The notes under the pieces were generated by a model. The model was not told where the DNA came from. It ran no database searches and saw only the letters and a program-made list of their open reading frames with translations. Made by a program: the position numbers and the translations under genes. 64,000 nucleotides of DNA from CAWCUU01 sp963798855 (GTDB lineage: Bacteria; Gemmatimonadota; Gemmatimonadetes; Longimicrobiales; RSA9), in contig CAWCUU010000003.1 in the NCBI GenBank assembly GCA_963798855.1, positions 434,001 to 498,000 on the forward strand, read 5' to 3'. Shown here piece by piece: positions 8,555-17,482 of the stretch (the first letter of the stretch is position 1; each line of letters starts with the position of its first letter).

Positions 8555-11500
8555 TTGACGCCCATCTCAACCCGCTCCGCGCTGCACGACGCGCTTCTCC
8601 GAGAAGCGCGCGAGCACCCGTTCACACGCAAGCTCCTCGTCTGTTCCGCGCACGGCGTCGGCAGGGAGCTGCTGCGCGCGCTCGCCGCGTCGGGGGAGGG
8701 CTGGATCGGCTTCGAAACGACGACGCCACGTCCGCTCGCGCTGGAGCGCGTCGGGCCGGATCTCGCCGACGAGGGCATCGCCCTGATCGACGACTTCGAA
8801 CAGCAGGCTTTCGTCGATGAGGCGCTGGACCTCGCGCTCCTCGGCGCCGATCCGGACCTGCGCGAGCTCGGCGGCGGTGTCGGCTTCCGCGCGGCCGTCC
8901 TCTCGGCGGTTCGCGAGCTGCGCCTCGGCGGCGTCACATCGCAGGGCGTCCGAGCAGCTGCGATCGAGGACGGCCGCAAGCGCGCCCTCCTCGGCGACGT
9001 CCTCGCCGCCTACGAGCGAGCGCTGTCGGACCGGCACCTCGCCGACACCGCCGACCTGCTGCGCCGCGCAACGGACTCGCTCTCGAACGGAGGCTCGCTC
9101 GGCGAGAATCGGGTGCTCCTGATGCCGGGTCTTTCCCGCCGCGGTCTGGTCGGCCGCTGGCTGGACGCGCTCACGGAGCGTGGAGCCGAGACGCTCGCCG
9201 CGGACCCCGTCGTCGGGCTCGACGCCCCAGCGCGAGTCACCTGGAAGGCGGCGCCTGCGGCAAGCCGTTTCTCCTTTCTGCACGCCCTGGAGAATCAGAG
9301 CGGGCGACCAGCGGACGCGACGCTCGACTTCTTCGCGGCCGCGAGTCCGGCCGACGAACTGCGCGAGGCGCTGCGCCGTGCGATGGCGCGCGGCCGCCGC
9401 TGGGACGAGATCGAGCTCGTGGCGAGCGACCCCGTCGTCTATGGATCGGCGCTGCACGTGCTCGCCGAGCGGCTCGGCATCCCGGCCGGATATGCCGTCG
9501 GCCTGCCGGTCGAGCGGACCCGACCCGGTCGCGCGGTCGCGACGTGGCTGCGCTGGGTCGAATCCGGCTTTCCCGCGGCCGTCGTGCGCCGCCTGATCGA
9601 GGCCGGCGATCTGCGAGCGGCCCCGGAAGGCCCATCCGCAGGCGCTCTCGGCCGCCGGCTGCGTCGGCTGAGCATCGGCTGGGGGCGCGACCGATATCTC
9701 CGGCGCATCGAAGCCGCGCGCGGCGCCGTGCAGCGCGCCCGCCGCACCGCCGCAGGTGCGCCACCGGACGAGGACGACGCGGTCCTCGAGGAGCGCCGGC
9801 AGCGCGAGCTGACCGAGCTGGCCGCGCTCGAGTCCATCCTCCGGCCTCTTGTCGACGCCGCACCGCCGGACCCGACGACGGTGGACGCGGGCGAGGTGTC
9901 ACCCGCCGAGCTGGCGCAGGGGTTGCTCGCGCTCCTCGAGCGGGTCCCGCGCGGAGATGGGCCGGACGCGATCGCCCACGAGCGCCTGGGCGCGGTGCTG
10001 AGACGCATCGCCGATGCGTTGGTGCGCCCGGCCCCCTTCCCCGCCGCCGCCGCCACGCTGCGTCGGTTTCTGCAGATGCACGTCCCGGCCCGATCCCGCG
10101 ATGGCTCCGCGCCCTGGAGCTCGACCGGCGGGCACCTGCACCTGACCGACCTGGAGCACGGCGGGCTGAGCGGCCGACCGGAGGTCTTCGTGCTCGGACT
10201 CTCGGCGGATCGCGTGCCCGGCTCCGGAGCCCAGCAGCCGCTGCTTCTCGATGCGGACCGCCGCGCGATCGCGCCCGACGCGCTGCCGAGCTCGGCGGAG
10301 CGACTCCACGAGTCCCGCTTCAGGATCGCGGCTCTGCTAGCGCGGTTGCGCGGAAACGTCACGCTCAGCTACGCCGCCTGGAGTCCCGTCGAGGCCCGAT
10401 CGGTTGCGCCGGCCGCCATCCTGCTGCAGGCGTTCCGGCTGCGGCGTGCCGACCCCGGAGCATCGTTCGAGGACCTGCACCGCTTCCTCACGCCGGTCGC
10501 CTGCTCGGTCCCGCGCGACGACCACCGTATCGATGGCTCGGACGTGTGGCTCGGTACCCTTTCGCGCGGCGGGGTCCTGCTGGACGGCGTTGACGCCGTG
10601 CGCGAGAGCTTTCCCCGCCTCGACCGGGGGCTGCGGGCACGAGAGGCGTTGAGGGGCGACGTGGCCACGCCGCATCACGGGCGCCTCCGCGCCCGGCCCG
10701 AGCTGGACCCTCGGCGGGACCCCGCCATCGTGCTGTCGGCGAGCCGGCTGGAGGCGCTCGGGTCCTGCCAGCTCCGCTACCTGTACTCCGACGTGCTCGG
10801 CGTCCGTCCGCCCGACGACGTGCGCCGCGAGCCGGATCGCTGGCTCGATGCCAGAGAGCGGGGCACCCTTCTCCACGCCGTCTACGAGCGCGCGCTCCGT
10901 CGCGCCCGCGAGCGTGGGCTGGCCCTGGACGATGAAGCCTTTGGCGACATGACGCTCGCGCTGGTGGACGAGGTCGGCACCGAGATGCGCGCAGAGGTGC
11001 CGCCGCCGAGCGAGGGCGTTTACCGTACCGAGCTCGAAGAGCTGTGCCAGGACGCGGCGTGCTTCGTCGAGATGGTACGGGCCGATGGAGCCGAGTGGCT
11101 GGACCTCGAGATGGAGTTCGGCCTGCGAGGCGAGTCCCCGCTCGTGGTGTCGCTCGGCGGCGGCGAAATACGCCTGCGCGGCAAGGTCGACCGCGTGGAC
11201 CGCGAGGCCGGCCGCCTCGTCGTCATCGACTACAAGACCGGCAGCCCGACCCGCTTCGAGGGACGCTCCGTTTTCGCCGGTGGACGGAGGCTGCAGCCCG
11301 TCCTCTATGCGCAGGCCGCCGCGCAGCGACTCGGGCTCCCCGTCGAGCGCTTCGAATACCACTTCCCGACGCGCAGAGCGGAGAACGCGACGGTCCGCTT
11401 CCCGATCGAGCGTCTCGGCCCCGGCCTCGCGCTGATCGACCGGTTGCTCGACGCGGTGGCCGAAGGACGGTTCCTCCCCACCGAGAGCTCGGACGACTGC

Positions 11501-11653
11501 CGCTTCTGCGACTTCGCTCCGATCTGCCGGATGCGCCCCGCCCGCGGCGGCAAGATGGCAGGCCCCCTTGCCGACTGGGCCGCCGACCGCTTCGGCACGC
11601 TGGAAGACTACACCCTCCTCCGCGAGATCCGCCGCTGGGAGGAGCCCGCATGA
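8555..11653 (+). CDS. addB: AddB-like helicase-nuclease subunit
   Basis: 1032 residues starting with TTG. The C-terminal PD-(D/E)XK nuclease contains the DYK motif (Asp892, Lys894). Four cysteines match the AddB iron-sulfur set: Cys738, then Cys982, Cys985 and Cys991 in CRFCDFAPIC. The N-terminal helicase-like half lacks a Walker A motif, as expected for AddB, which recognises Chi rather than driving unwinding. With AddA it would process double-strand breaks for RecA-dependent repair, doing the RecBCD job. It overlaps addA by ATGA. Sequence divergence is high, so 'AddB-like PD-(D/E)XK protein' is the safest wording. Confidence 0.88.
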   Translation: MTPISTRSALHDALLREAREHPFTRKLLVCSAHGVGRELLRALAASGEGWIGFETTTPRPLALERVGPDLADEGIALIDDFEQQAFVDEALDLALLGADPDLRELGGGVGFRAAVLSAVRELRLGGVTSQGVRAAAIEDGRKRALLGDVLAAYERALSDRHLADTADLLRRATDSLSNGGSLGENRVLLMPGLSRRGLVGRWLDALTERGAETLAADPVVGLDAPARVTWKAAPAASRFSFLHALENQSGRPADATLDFFAAASPADELREALRRAMARGRRWDEIELVASDPVVYGSALHVLAERLGIPAGYAVGLPVERTRPGRAVATWLRWVESGFPAAVVRRLIEAGDLRAAPEGPSAGALGRRLRRLSIGWGRDRYLRRIEAARGAVQRARRTAAGAPPDEDDAVLEERRQRELTELAALESILRPLVDAAPPDPTTVDAGEVSPAELAQGLLALLERVPRGDGPDAIAHERLGAVLRRIADALVRPAPFPAAAATLRRFLQMHVPARSRDGSAPWSSTGGHLHLTDLEHGGLSGRPEVFVLGLSADRVPGSGAQQPLLLDADRRAIAPDALPSSAERLHESRFRIAALLARLRGNVTLSYAAWSPVEARSVAPAAILLQAFRLRRADPGASFEDLHRFLTPVACSVPRDDHRIDGSDVWLGTLSRGGVLLDGVDAVRESFPRLDRGLRAREALRGDVATPHHGRLRARPELDPRRDPAIVLSASRLEALGSCQLRYLYSDVLGVRPPDDVRREPDRWLDARERGTLLHAVYERALRRARERGLALDDEAFGDMTLALVDEVGTEMRAEVPPPSEGVYRTELEELCQDAACFVEMVRADGAEWLDLEMEFGLRGESPLVVSLGGGEIRLRGKVDRVDREAGRLVVIDYKTGSPTRFEGRSVFAGGRRLQPVLYAQAAAQRLGLPVERFEYHFPTRRAENATVRFPIERLGPGLALIDRLLDAVAEGRFLPTESSDDCRFCDFAPICRMRPARGGKMAGPLADWAADRFGTLEDYTLLREIRRWEEPA

Positions 11654-14600
11654 CCGCCCCCCAGTTGGACCTCTTCGGCAGCCCCGACGAAGTCGGCCCC
11701 GGCGAAGCCGCGCCCCGGCCAGCGGCGCCCGGCGAAGCGGCGCCGCACTCAGTGGCGCCCCACGCAGCGGCGCTGCCCGACTCCGGCGCGCGCGCCCGCA
11801 TCGCCGGCGATCTCGTGACGAACCTGCTGGTGGAGGCGGGCGCCGGCTCCGGCAAGACGACGGAGCTGGTGGCTCGGCTCGTCGCGCTCGTTCGCACGGG
11901 CACGGCGACGACGGACGAGGTCGCGGCCGTGACCTTCACGCGCAAGGCGGCGGGCGAGCTACGCGAGAGGTTCCAGGCCGCGCTCGAGCGCGAGCTTGCC
12001 GGCGCCCGCGACGCCGGTCTCGAAGACGAAGCGGCGCGGCTGGACCGGGCGCTGCGCGAGATCGATCGCGCCTTCCTGGGAACCATCCACGCGTTCTGCG
12101 CCCGTCTGCTCCGCGAGCGACCGCTCGAAGCGGGGCTGGACCCTGGCTTCCAGGAGCTGGAGCCGCAGGATGAGGTGCGGTTGGCGGACGCCTTCTGGAC
12201 CGGCTGGCGCGAGCGCCTCGCGGCGGAAGCGGCGCCGGTCCTGGGCGAGCTTGCCGCGGTGGGGCTGGACCCGTCGCAGCTGCGGGAGCTGTTCGATCTC
12301 GTCCGCAACAATCCCGACGTCGAGTTCCCGGCCGAGCCGGCGCCCCGACCCGACCGCCGGGAGATCGCACCGGTCCGTAAGGAGCTGGACGAGCTGATGG
12401 ATCGGGCGCAGAGTCTGCTTCCGCAGCAGGCCCCCGCCTCGGGGTGGGGCTCCTTCCAGAAGCGCCTGCGCAGCCTCCGCTTCCACCGGTGGGTTCTCGA
12501 CTGGCGCTCGAGCGATCTCGCCTTCCTCGACGCTCTCGCCATCGCGTGCACCCCGAAGGAGCACAAGCTCGAGAGTCGGAACCGGTGGGGATACACGCGC
12601 GCGATGCGGGAGGCGGCCGCCCGGCTCGCCGCCGACTTCACCGCCTTCTCGGCCGAGGGTGGCGCGGCCGACCGCCTGCTCCGCCGTTGGTGGGCTCACC
12701 GATACCCTATCGCGCTCGGCTTCGTCACCGCCGCCGCCCGCGACTTCGCGGAGGAGCGGCGCCGGAGCGGCCGGCTCACCTTTCAGGACCTGCTCACCCA
12801 TACGGCCGAGCTCCTGCGCCGCTCGCCGACAGCCCGGCGGGACCTCGGCCGCCGCTGGCGCAGACTCCTCGTCGATGAGTTTCAGGACACCGACCCGCTG
12901 CAGGCCGAGATCCTGCTGCTCCTGGCCGCGGAGCCCGACGATACGGACTGGCGCCGCGCGATCCCACGCTCCGGCGCGCTGTTCGTCGTCGGCGATCCGA
13001 AGCAGAGCATCTACCGCTTCCGCCGCGCGGACATATCGGTCTACGAGGACGTGCGACATCGCTTCGAGGCCTTCGGCGCCGTGGTCCGCCTCACCACCAA
13101 CTTCCGCTCCGCCGAAGCGATCGGCCGGTTCGTCGACGAGGTGTTCGGCGCGGGCGGGCTCTTCCCGGCGGAGGCTACGGCCGAGCAAGCACGCTTCGCG
13201 CCGATGCGCACCCGCCCGCGCGCGGAGCCGCACGGCTGCGAAGGCGTGTTTCATTACGCGCTCCATCCCGGCACGCGCAAGCTCGCCGATGCCGCCGATG
13301 ATGACGCCGAGCGAGTCGCGACGTGGATCGACGCCCGCATCGCCGGCGGGGAACGCGAGCCGGGGGATTTCCTCGTCCTGACGCATCGGAAAGCCTGGCT
13401 CGAGCGCTACGCCCGGGCGCTCGAGGCCCGCGGCGTGCCCGTCCAGGTGACCGGCGCCGGGGTCTCCGTGGACGAGGAGCTCCAGGAGCTGATGGTCCTC
13501 CTCGAATCGCTCGTGGATCCCGCCGATCCCGTGCGCGTGGTCGCCGTGCTCGTCGGCCTCTTCTTCGGTCTCGACCTCGATCTGCTGGTCGAGCACCGCC
13601 TGGCCGGCGGCTCGCTCGATCCGCTGCATCCCGGCGCCGCCGGCCGCGCGGAGGTGATCGAGGCGCTCACGGTGCTCGGCGAATGGTGGAAGGTCGCGGC
13701 CGATCGGCCGGCCGACATCGCGATCGGCCGCATCGTGGACGAGCTCGGCCTGATGCCCTACGCCGCGGCCGGCGACCTCGGCCAGCTCCGCGCCGGCGCC
13801 CTCGCCTATAGCCTCGACGCCGTACGGACTGCCGCTCTCGACGGTGAAACCTCGCTCGGCGCCGCGCTCGAGGCCCTGCAAGCCGCACTCACCGCCGATG
13901 AGACGGAGGCACCTCTCGAGCCCGGTCGCACCAATGTCGTCCGCGTCATGAACCTGCACAAGGCGAAGGGCCTCGAAGCGCCCGTCGTCGTGCTGGCGGC
14001 TCCCTTCGGCGATAGCAGCCCCGAGCCCGACCACCGCATCGAGCGCCGAGACGACGGGAACGTGATCGGCCACGCCGTCGTGCGGGAGCGCGACGGCTGG
14101 AGCTGGCGCGTGCTCGCCCGCCCTGTCGACTGGCCGGAGCACGCCGCGATCGAAAGCAGCTTCGGATCCGCCGAGGACGACCGGCTGCTCTACGTCGCGG
14201 CGTCGAGGGCGGGCGACGAGCTCGTCGTCGGGCGCGCTCCACTGCCGAACAGCGCTTCCCCCTGGGCGGCGTTCGAGCCCTGGCTGGAGCGGCGGGGAAC
14301 GATGCTGGAGATGCCGCGCGGTCGAGCGGCCGAGCGCGAGCGTTTGCGGACCGGCCGCGACGCGATCGAGGCGCGCATAAAGAGCCTGGCCCGAGAGCGC
14401 GAGGCCCTCGCCCGCCCTTCCTACGAGTTCGAAGCCGTGACGACGCTCGTCAGGGAGCCGTTCGCCGAACGGCCGCCGGGCGCTCGCGCGCCATTGGAGC
14501 GCGCGGAGACATCTCCCGCGCCGACGCACGAGCCGCGGCCGGATCCGCGCGGCGCCTCGTGGGGTCGAGCGCTGCATGCCGCGCTCGAGGCGGCCGCGCG

Positions 14601-15054
14601 TGGCCTGGACGGCGAACGGCTCCACCGCCACTGTCGCGCGCTCCTGCTGGAGAACGAGAGACCGGAGGTGGACGGCGAGCCGACGGAGCTCGACGATCTG
14701 CTCGACACCGTTGCGCGCGTGCGCGCTTCGACGCTGTGGGCGCGCGCCGAGGCAGCCGCCCTCCGAGTCGTCGAGGTCCCCTTCGCGCTGCCGTTGCCGC
14801 CCACGGCCGAGCACGGCCCACGCCGCGTGCTCGAGGGCGTGATCGATCTCGTTTTCCGCGAGAGCGACCACTGGGTGATCGTGGATTACAAGAGCGACGC
14901 GGGTGCCGACCCGGCCTTCCACCACCGACTCGCAGCCTACGCCCGGCAGATCCGCGCCTACGCAGACGCATGGGAGCAGATGACCAGTCAGCCCGTCGGG
15001 CAGATGCTCCTCTATTTCACCGCCCGCAACGAGGCCGTAGAGGTCAAACGCTAG
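11650..15054 (+). CDS. addA: AddA-like UvrD-family helicase with C-terminal nuclease
   Basis: 1134 residues. Superfamily-1A helicase motifs are complete: Walker A GAGSGKTT (Lys69), motif Ia TFTRKAAGELRERF, Walker B LLVDEFQDTDPLQ (Asp409-Glu410), motif III GDPKQSIYRFRRAD, motif V VMNLHKAKGLE and motif VI LLYVAASRA. The C-terminal RecB-type nuclease has VLEGVIDLVF and DYKSD (Asp1079, Lys1081). Residues 10-45 form a low-complexity Ala/Pro/Gly repeat tail (GEAAPRPAAPGEAAPHSVAP) absent from most AddA proteins. It makes the motor and one nuclease of the break-resection enzyme with the preceding gene. Confidence 0.93.
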   Translation: MTAPQLDLFGSPDEVGPGEAAPRPAAPGEAAPHSVAPHAAALPDSGARARIAGDLVTNLLVEAGAGSGKTTELVARLVALVRTGTATTDEVAAVTFTRKAAGELRERFQAALERELAGARDAGLEDEAARLDRALREIDRAFLGTIHAFCARLLRERPLEAGLDPGFQELEPQDEVRLADAFWTGWRERLAAEAAPVLGELAAVGLDPSQLRELFDLVRNNPDVEFPAEPAPRPDRREIAPVRKELDELMDRAQSLLPQQAPASGWGSFQKRLRSLRFHRWVLDWRSSDLAFLDALAIACTPKEHKLESRNRWGYTRAMREAAARLAADFTAFSAEGGAADRLLRRWWAHRYPIALGFVTAAARDFAEERRRSGRLTFQDLLTHTAELLRRSPTARRDLGRRWRRLLVDEFQDTDPLQAEILLLLAAEPDDTDWRRAIPRSGALFVVGDPKQSIYRFRRADISVYEDVRHRFEAFGAVVRLTTNFRSAEAIGRFVDEVFGAGGLFPAEATAEQARFAPMRTRPRAEPHGCEGVFHYALHPGTRKLADAADDDAERVATWIDARIAGGEREPGDFLVLTHRKAWLERYARALEARGVPVQVTGAGVSVDEELQELMVLLESLVDPADPVRVVAVLVGLFFGLDLDLLVEHRLAGGSLDPLHPGAAGRAEVIEALTVLGEWWKVAADRPADIAIGRIVDELGLMPYAAAGDLGQLRAGALAYSLDAVRTAALDGETSLGAALEALQAALTADETEAPLEPGRTNVVRVMNLHKAKGLEAPVVVLAAPFGDSSPEPDHRIERRDDGNVIGHAVVRERDGWSWRVLARPVDWPEHAAIESSFGSAEDDRLLYVAASRAGDELVVGRAPLPNSASPWAAFEPWLERRGTMLEMPRGRAAERERLRTGRDAIEARIKSLAREREALARPSYEFEAVTTLVREPFAERPPGARAPLERAETSPAPTHEPRPDPRGASWGRALHAALEAAARGLDGERLHRHCRALLLENERPEVDGEPTELDDLLDTVARVRASTLWARAEAAALRVVEVPFALPLPPTAEHGPRRVLEGVIDLVFRESDHWVIVDYKSDAGADPAFHHRLAAYARQIRAYADAWEQMTSQPVGQMLLYFTARNEAVEVKR

Positions 15055-15071
15055 CGGCGCCCGAAGGAAAA

Positions 15072-15101
15072 GCGGGGACGACGCGCCCGCGCCGTCCCCG
15101 C
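15072..15101 (-). terminator. Rho-independent terminator of hsp20
   Basis: Perfect 9-bp stem GCGGGGACG/CGTCCCCGC with a 12-base loop, followed on the minus strand by CTTTTCC. It lies between the convergent ends of addA and hsp20 and could also slow addA transcription. Confidence 0.6.
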
Positions 15102-15147
15102 CGGCTCGACGAACCGGGCCTCCTGGAGACCCGGCTCGACTCCGGGG

Positions 15148-15621
15148 CTAATCGCCGGATTCGATCTGCTGACCCGACCCTTCCGCCGCAACATGAATCC
15201 GACGCGGCTTCGACTCCTCTTTCTTCGGCAACACGATCGTCAGCACGCCGTCACGGTACGTAGCCTTCACGTCGTCCGTTCGCACATTGCTCGGGATGGT
15301 GAAGCTCCGTTCGAACCGGCCGTATCGCCGCTCCATGAGCCGGTACTCGCCCTGCTTGTCACGGATCTCCTCCGCCTTCTTCTCGCCCGAGACCGTCAGC
15401 ACGTTGCTCTCGATCGTCAGCTCAATGTCCGCCGCCTTGATGCCCGGCGCCTCGAGCACGAAGCGCAACTCGTCCGCCGTCTCGTACACCTCCGCCGGCC
15501 AGCTCAACACCGAGTCGCCGTACGTCGGCAACGTCTGATCGAACAGCCGGTCCATCTCCCGGCGGATGTCGAACAGCTGCTCCCACGGATTCCGTCCCAC
15601 GCGTCGCATGATCTGCACCAT
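15148..15621 (-). CDS. hsp20: Hsp20 small heat-shock protein
   Basis: 157 residues. The alpha-crystallin domain covers about 45-140 (WPAEVYETADELRFVLEAPGI, LTIESNVLTVSGEKK, FERSFTIP) and the C-terminal tail carries the GVLTIVLPKKEE anchor. Such proteins hold unfolding proteins in large oligomers until ATP-dependent chaperones act. The start is the ATG at 15619-15621 behind AAGGAGG, one of the strongest ribosome sites in the window. No CIRCE element was seen upstream. Confidence 0.95.
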   Translation of the reverse strand: MVQIMRRVGRNPWEQLFDIRREMDRLFDQTLPTYGDSVLSWPAEVYETADELRFVLEAPGIKAADIELTIESNVLTVSGEKKAEEIRDKQGEYRLMERRYGRFERSFTIPSNVRTDDVKATYRDGVLTIVLPKKEESKPRRIHVAAEGSGQQIESGD

Positions 15622-15883
15622 GATGACCTCCTTCAGCTCGTCCTTCCGCGTCCTGCCACACCCTGCCGCCGTTCCGGCTGAGAGTGCGGCGCCGCCGTGA
15701 TGACGCTTGCATCCGACGTACCACCGAGAATCGCCAGATTTGCACATCCGCGGCTGCATGCGAGGCAGAGCACCGCGTCCTACCTGCCAGAAAGACAGCA
15801 CTCCCCACCTGGGCTCGCCGCCGTGGCACGGCTCTTCCACTCACGGGGTCCGGACCGGACGAGAACTTCGGCGGGAGGGGGTC

Positions 15884-16138
15884 ATGGCGCTGACGGCGTG
15901 TCGGGAATGCGGCAGAGAGGTGAGCACCGAGGCGGTGAACTGCCCGCACTGCGGCGCGCCGCGACCGGCGGCCGCATCCGCCGCGGTACCGTCCGCCGCG
16001 GCGCCATCGGCGGATCGCGTGGCGCCCCCGGTCGAGCGCCGGCGAGGATCCGGAATCGGCACGATCGTGGCCGTCGTGCTGGCACTCGCGGCCGTCGCGG
16101 CCGTGCTCTGGTACTTCGGGCTGATCGACCTGCAGTAG
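15884..16138 (+). CDS. Zinc-ribbon membrane-anchored small protein
   Basis: 84 residues. The N-terminus has a four-cysteine zinc ribbon (CRECGREV, CPHCGAPRP), then an Ala/Pro-rich linker and a single membrane span near the C-terminus (IGTIVAVVLALAAVAAVLWYF), leaving six residues outside. This zinc-ribbon/one-helix plan is common in small bacterial proteins of unknown role. GGGAGGGGG precedes the ATG at 15884. The gene is divergent from hsp20, and its TAG stop lies inside a long palindrome. Confidence 0.8.
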   Translation: MALTACRECGREVSTEAVNCPHCGAPRPAAASAAVPSAAAPSADRVAPPVERRRGSGIGTIVAVVLALAAVAAVLWYFGLIDLQ

Positions 16139-16162
16139 CAGGTCGCTGAAGGCGACCTGCTA
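16136..16162. terminator. Palindromic hairpin beginning at a stop codon
   Basis: Perfect 11-bp stem TAGCAGGTCGC/GCGACCTGCTA around a 5-base loop; the first three bases are the TAG stop of the zinc-ribbon gene. There is no T-run. It may end transcription or act as a REP-like element: the same left arm recurs at another stop codon (44809-44824, minus sense). Confidence 0.6.
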
Positions 16163-16178
16163 GGGCTTCGCCTCGCGC

Positions 16179-16829
16179 TCAGCGGCCGAAGCGACCCTGG
16201 AGCAGCGCCTGCGCGAGCACATGATCCTCGAGTGCGTCCTCGAGCTGCTGCCGGCTCGCCCCACTCGGCAGGTCCAGCTCCGAGTCGACCGCAAAAAGCT
16301 GGAACCGGTACGTGTGCACACCCCGACCGGGCGGTGGACACGGCCCCGAGTAGCCCACCTTCTGCGTCCCGTTCTTCCCTTGCGTGGTGCCACCGCCCAG
16401 CGTGGAGGCCGCTCCATCGGGCGGCACGGCTTCCGGGATTTCGGCCCGATCGGCCGGGATGTTCCAGATCAGCCACTGCACGAATGTGCCTCGCGGGGCG
16501 TCCGGATCGTCCACGATCAGAGCCAGGGTCCGCGCGCCCTCCGGCACGTCTTCGACGGCGAGAGCGGGCGACACGTCCTCCCCCGTGCAGGTGAAGCGAG
16601 CCGGAATCGCCGCCCCATCCCCGAACGACCGGGACTCGATCCGCATCGTGCCCTCCTCCATCGCGCCGGCTGGGTTGGGTGAACGGGGCGGAGCCATGCC
16701 CTCGTCCGGCGCAGCCGCCGAAGACGCGGCGCTCGCACGCCCCTGGGCCGAGTCATCGGCTCCGCGGCACGCTCCGAACGCGACAGAAACCGCCACCAGC
16801 ACCGCCATCGCGCGATCGCGCTCGGACAT
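16179..16829 (-). CDS. YbhB/YbcL-type PEBP-family lipoprotein
   Basis: 216 residues. A signal peptide with lipobox (AFGAC, Cys21) is followed by a Ser/Ala-rich linker. The bacterial phosphatidylethanolamine-binding (Raf-kinase-inhibitor-like) domain spans about 65-215, with the family motifs VDDPDAPRG, FVQWLIWNIP, YSGPCPPPGRGVHTY and the LEDHVLAQALLQG tail. The domain has an anion-binding pocket; its bacterial role is undefined. Start ATG 16829 follows AAGGAGGAG by three bases. Probably membrane-anchored and facing the periplasm. Confidence 0.93.
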   Translation of the reverse strand: MSERDRAMAVLVAVSVAFGACRGADDSAQGRASAASSAAAPDEGMAPPRSPNPAGAMEEGTMRIESRSFGDGAAIPARFTCTGEDVSPALAVEDVPEGARTLALIVDDPDAPRGTFVQWLIWNIPADRAEIPEAVPPDGAASTLGGGTTQGKNGTQKVGYSGPCPPPGRGVHTYRFQLFAVDSELDLPSGASRQQLEDALEDHVLAQALLQGRFGR

Positions 16830-16880
16830 GATCTCCTCCTTCCGCGCTCCCGTCTCGCGCAACGAACGTACCGCCCGACC

Positions 16881-17381
16881 TCAACCGCCGGCCCCCCATT
16901 GCCCCATCCATACTCCCGCCAGGAACACCACACCGCCGCCCAACACCACCTGTACCACCGTCCGACCGAGCGGGCTGTGCATGTAGCGGAATCGTATATA
17001 CGCGATCGTCAGAAGCTCCAGGACGACCACCACGTAAGCCACGGGCAACGCAGTCGACAGATCCCGGATAAGGAACGGAAGCGTGTGCAGCATTCCGCCG
17101 ACCACCGTCGCCAGACCCGTGATCGCTCCACGCAGCCAGGGGTGACCGCGACCCGTCAGCTTGCCATCATCCGACAGCGCCTCCGCCAGCCCCATGCTGA
17201 TCCCCGCTCCCACCGCGGCCGCCAACCCCACCACGAATGCCTTCATCGCGCTCAATGTCAGCGCGGCCGTCGCGAACAGCGGAGCCAGCGTCGACACCGA
17301 TCCGTCCATCAATCCTAGCAGCGCCGGCTGCACCGTCTGCAGCACGAAGCGGTGGTGCGCTTCTCTCTCCGTGGGGCCCAT
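16881..17381 (-). CDS. VIT1/CCC1-like iron/manganese carrier
   Basis: 166 residues with four to five hydrophobic segments. The N-terminal GLMDGSVSTLAPLFATA segment matches the first helix of the VIT1/CCC1 family (LGLVDGLFSTLALV-like), whose members move Fe2+ or Mn2+ out of the cytosol or into storage. GISMGLAEALSDDGKLTGRGHPW is the family's glycine/glutamate region. It is shorter than typical VIT1 proteins (about 230 residues) and lacks the long cytosolic metal-binding loop. A Fur-like operator sits in its promoter, supporting an iron role. Confidence 0.8.
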   Translation of the reverse strand: MGPTEREAHHRFVLQTVQPALLGLMDGSVSTLAPLFATAALTLSAMKAFVVGLAAAVGAGISMGLAEALSDDGKLTGRGHPWLRGAITGLATVVGGMLHTLPFLIRDLSTALPVAYVVVVLELLTIAYIRFRYMHSPLGRTVVQVVLGGGVVFLAGVWMGQWGAGG

Positions 17382-17435
17382 GCCTGCTCCTTCTCCTCCT
17401 GGTCCGGCCTTGCCCGACGCCCTTCGGTGGCCGTA

Positions 17436-17464
17436 ATGATAACAATTATTGATACCAGGAGCAA
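17436..17464 (-). promoter_or_regulatory. Promoter of the CCC1-like gene
   Basis: On the minus strand, TTGCTC, a 17-base spacer, then TATCAT (one mismatch to TATAAT), ending about 55 nt before the start codon. It is one of very few AT-rich patches in the window. Confidence 0.55.
17437..17451. promoter_or_regulatory. Candidate Fur-type operator
   Basis: TGATAAC-A-ATTATTG matches 11 of 14 positions of the 7-1-7 Fur-box consensus TGATAAT-n-ATTATCA and covers the -10 and spacer of the promoter above. A bound repressor here would block RNA polymerase. MntR or another Fur-family regulator is also possible. Confidence 0.5.
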
Positions 17465-17482
17465 GGAGCCTCCACGGGAGGT

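Noticed and set aside
11959..14925. A 988-codon open frame on the minus strand
   Set aside because: It lies wholly antisense to addA, whose helicase motifs are unmistakable. High GC leaves long stop-free antisense frames, and the product has no recognisable domain.
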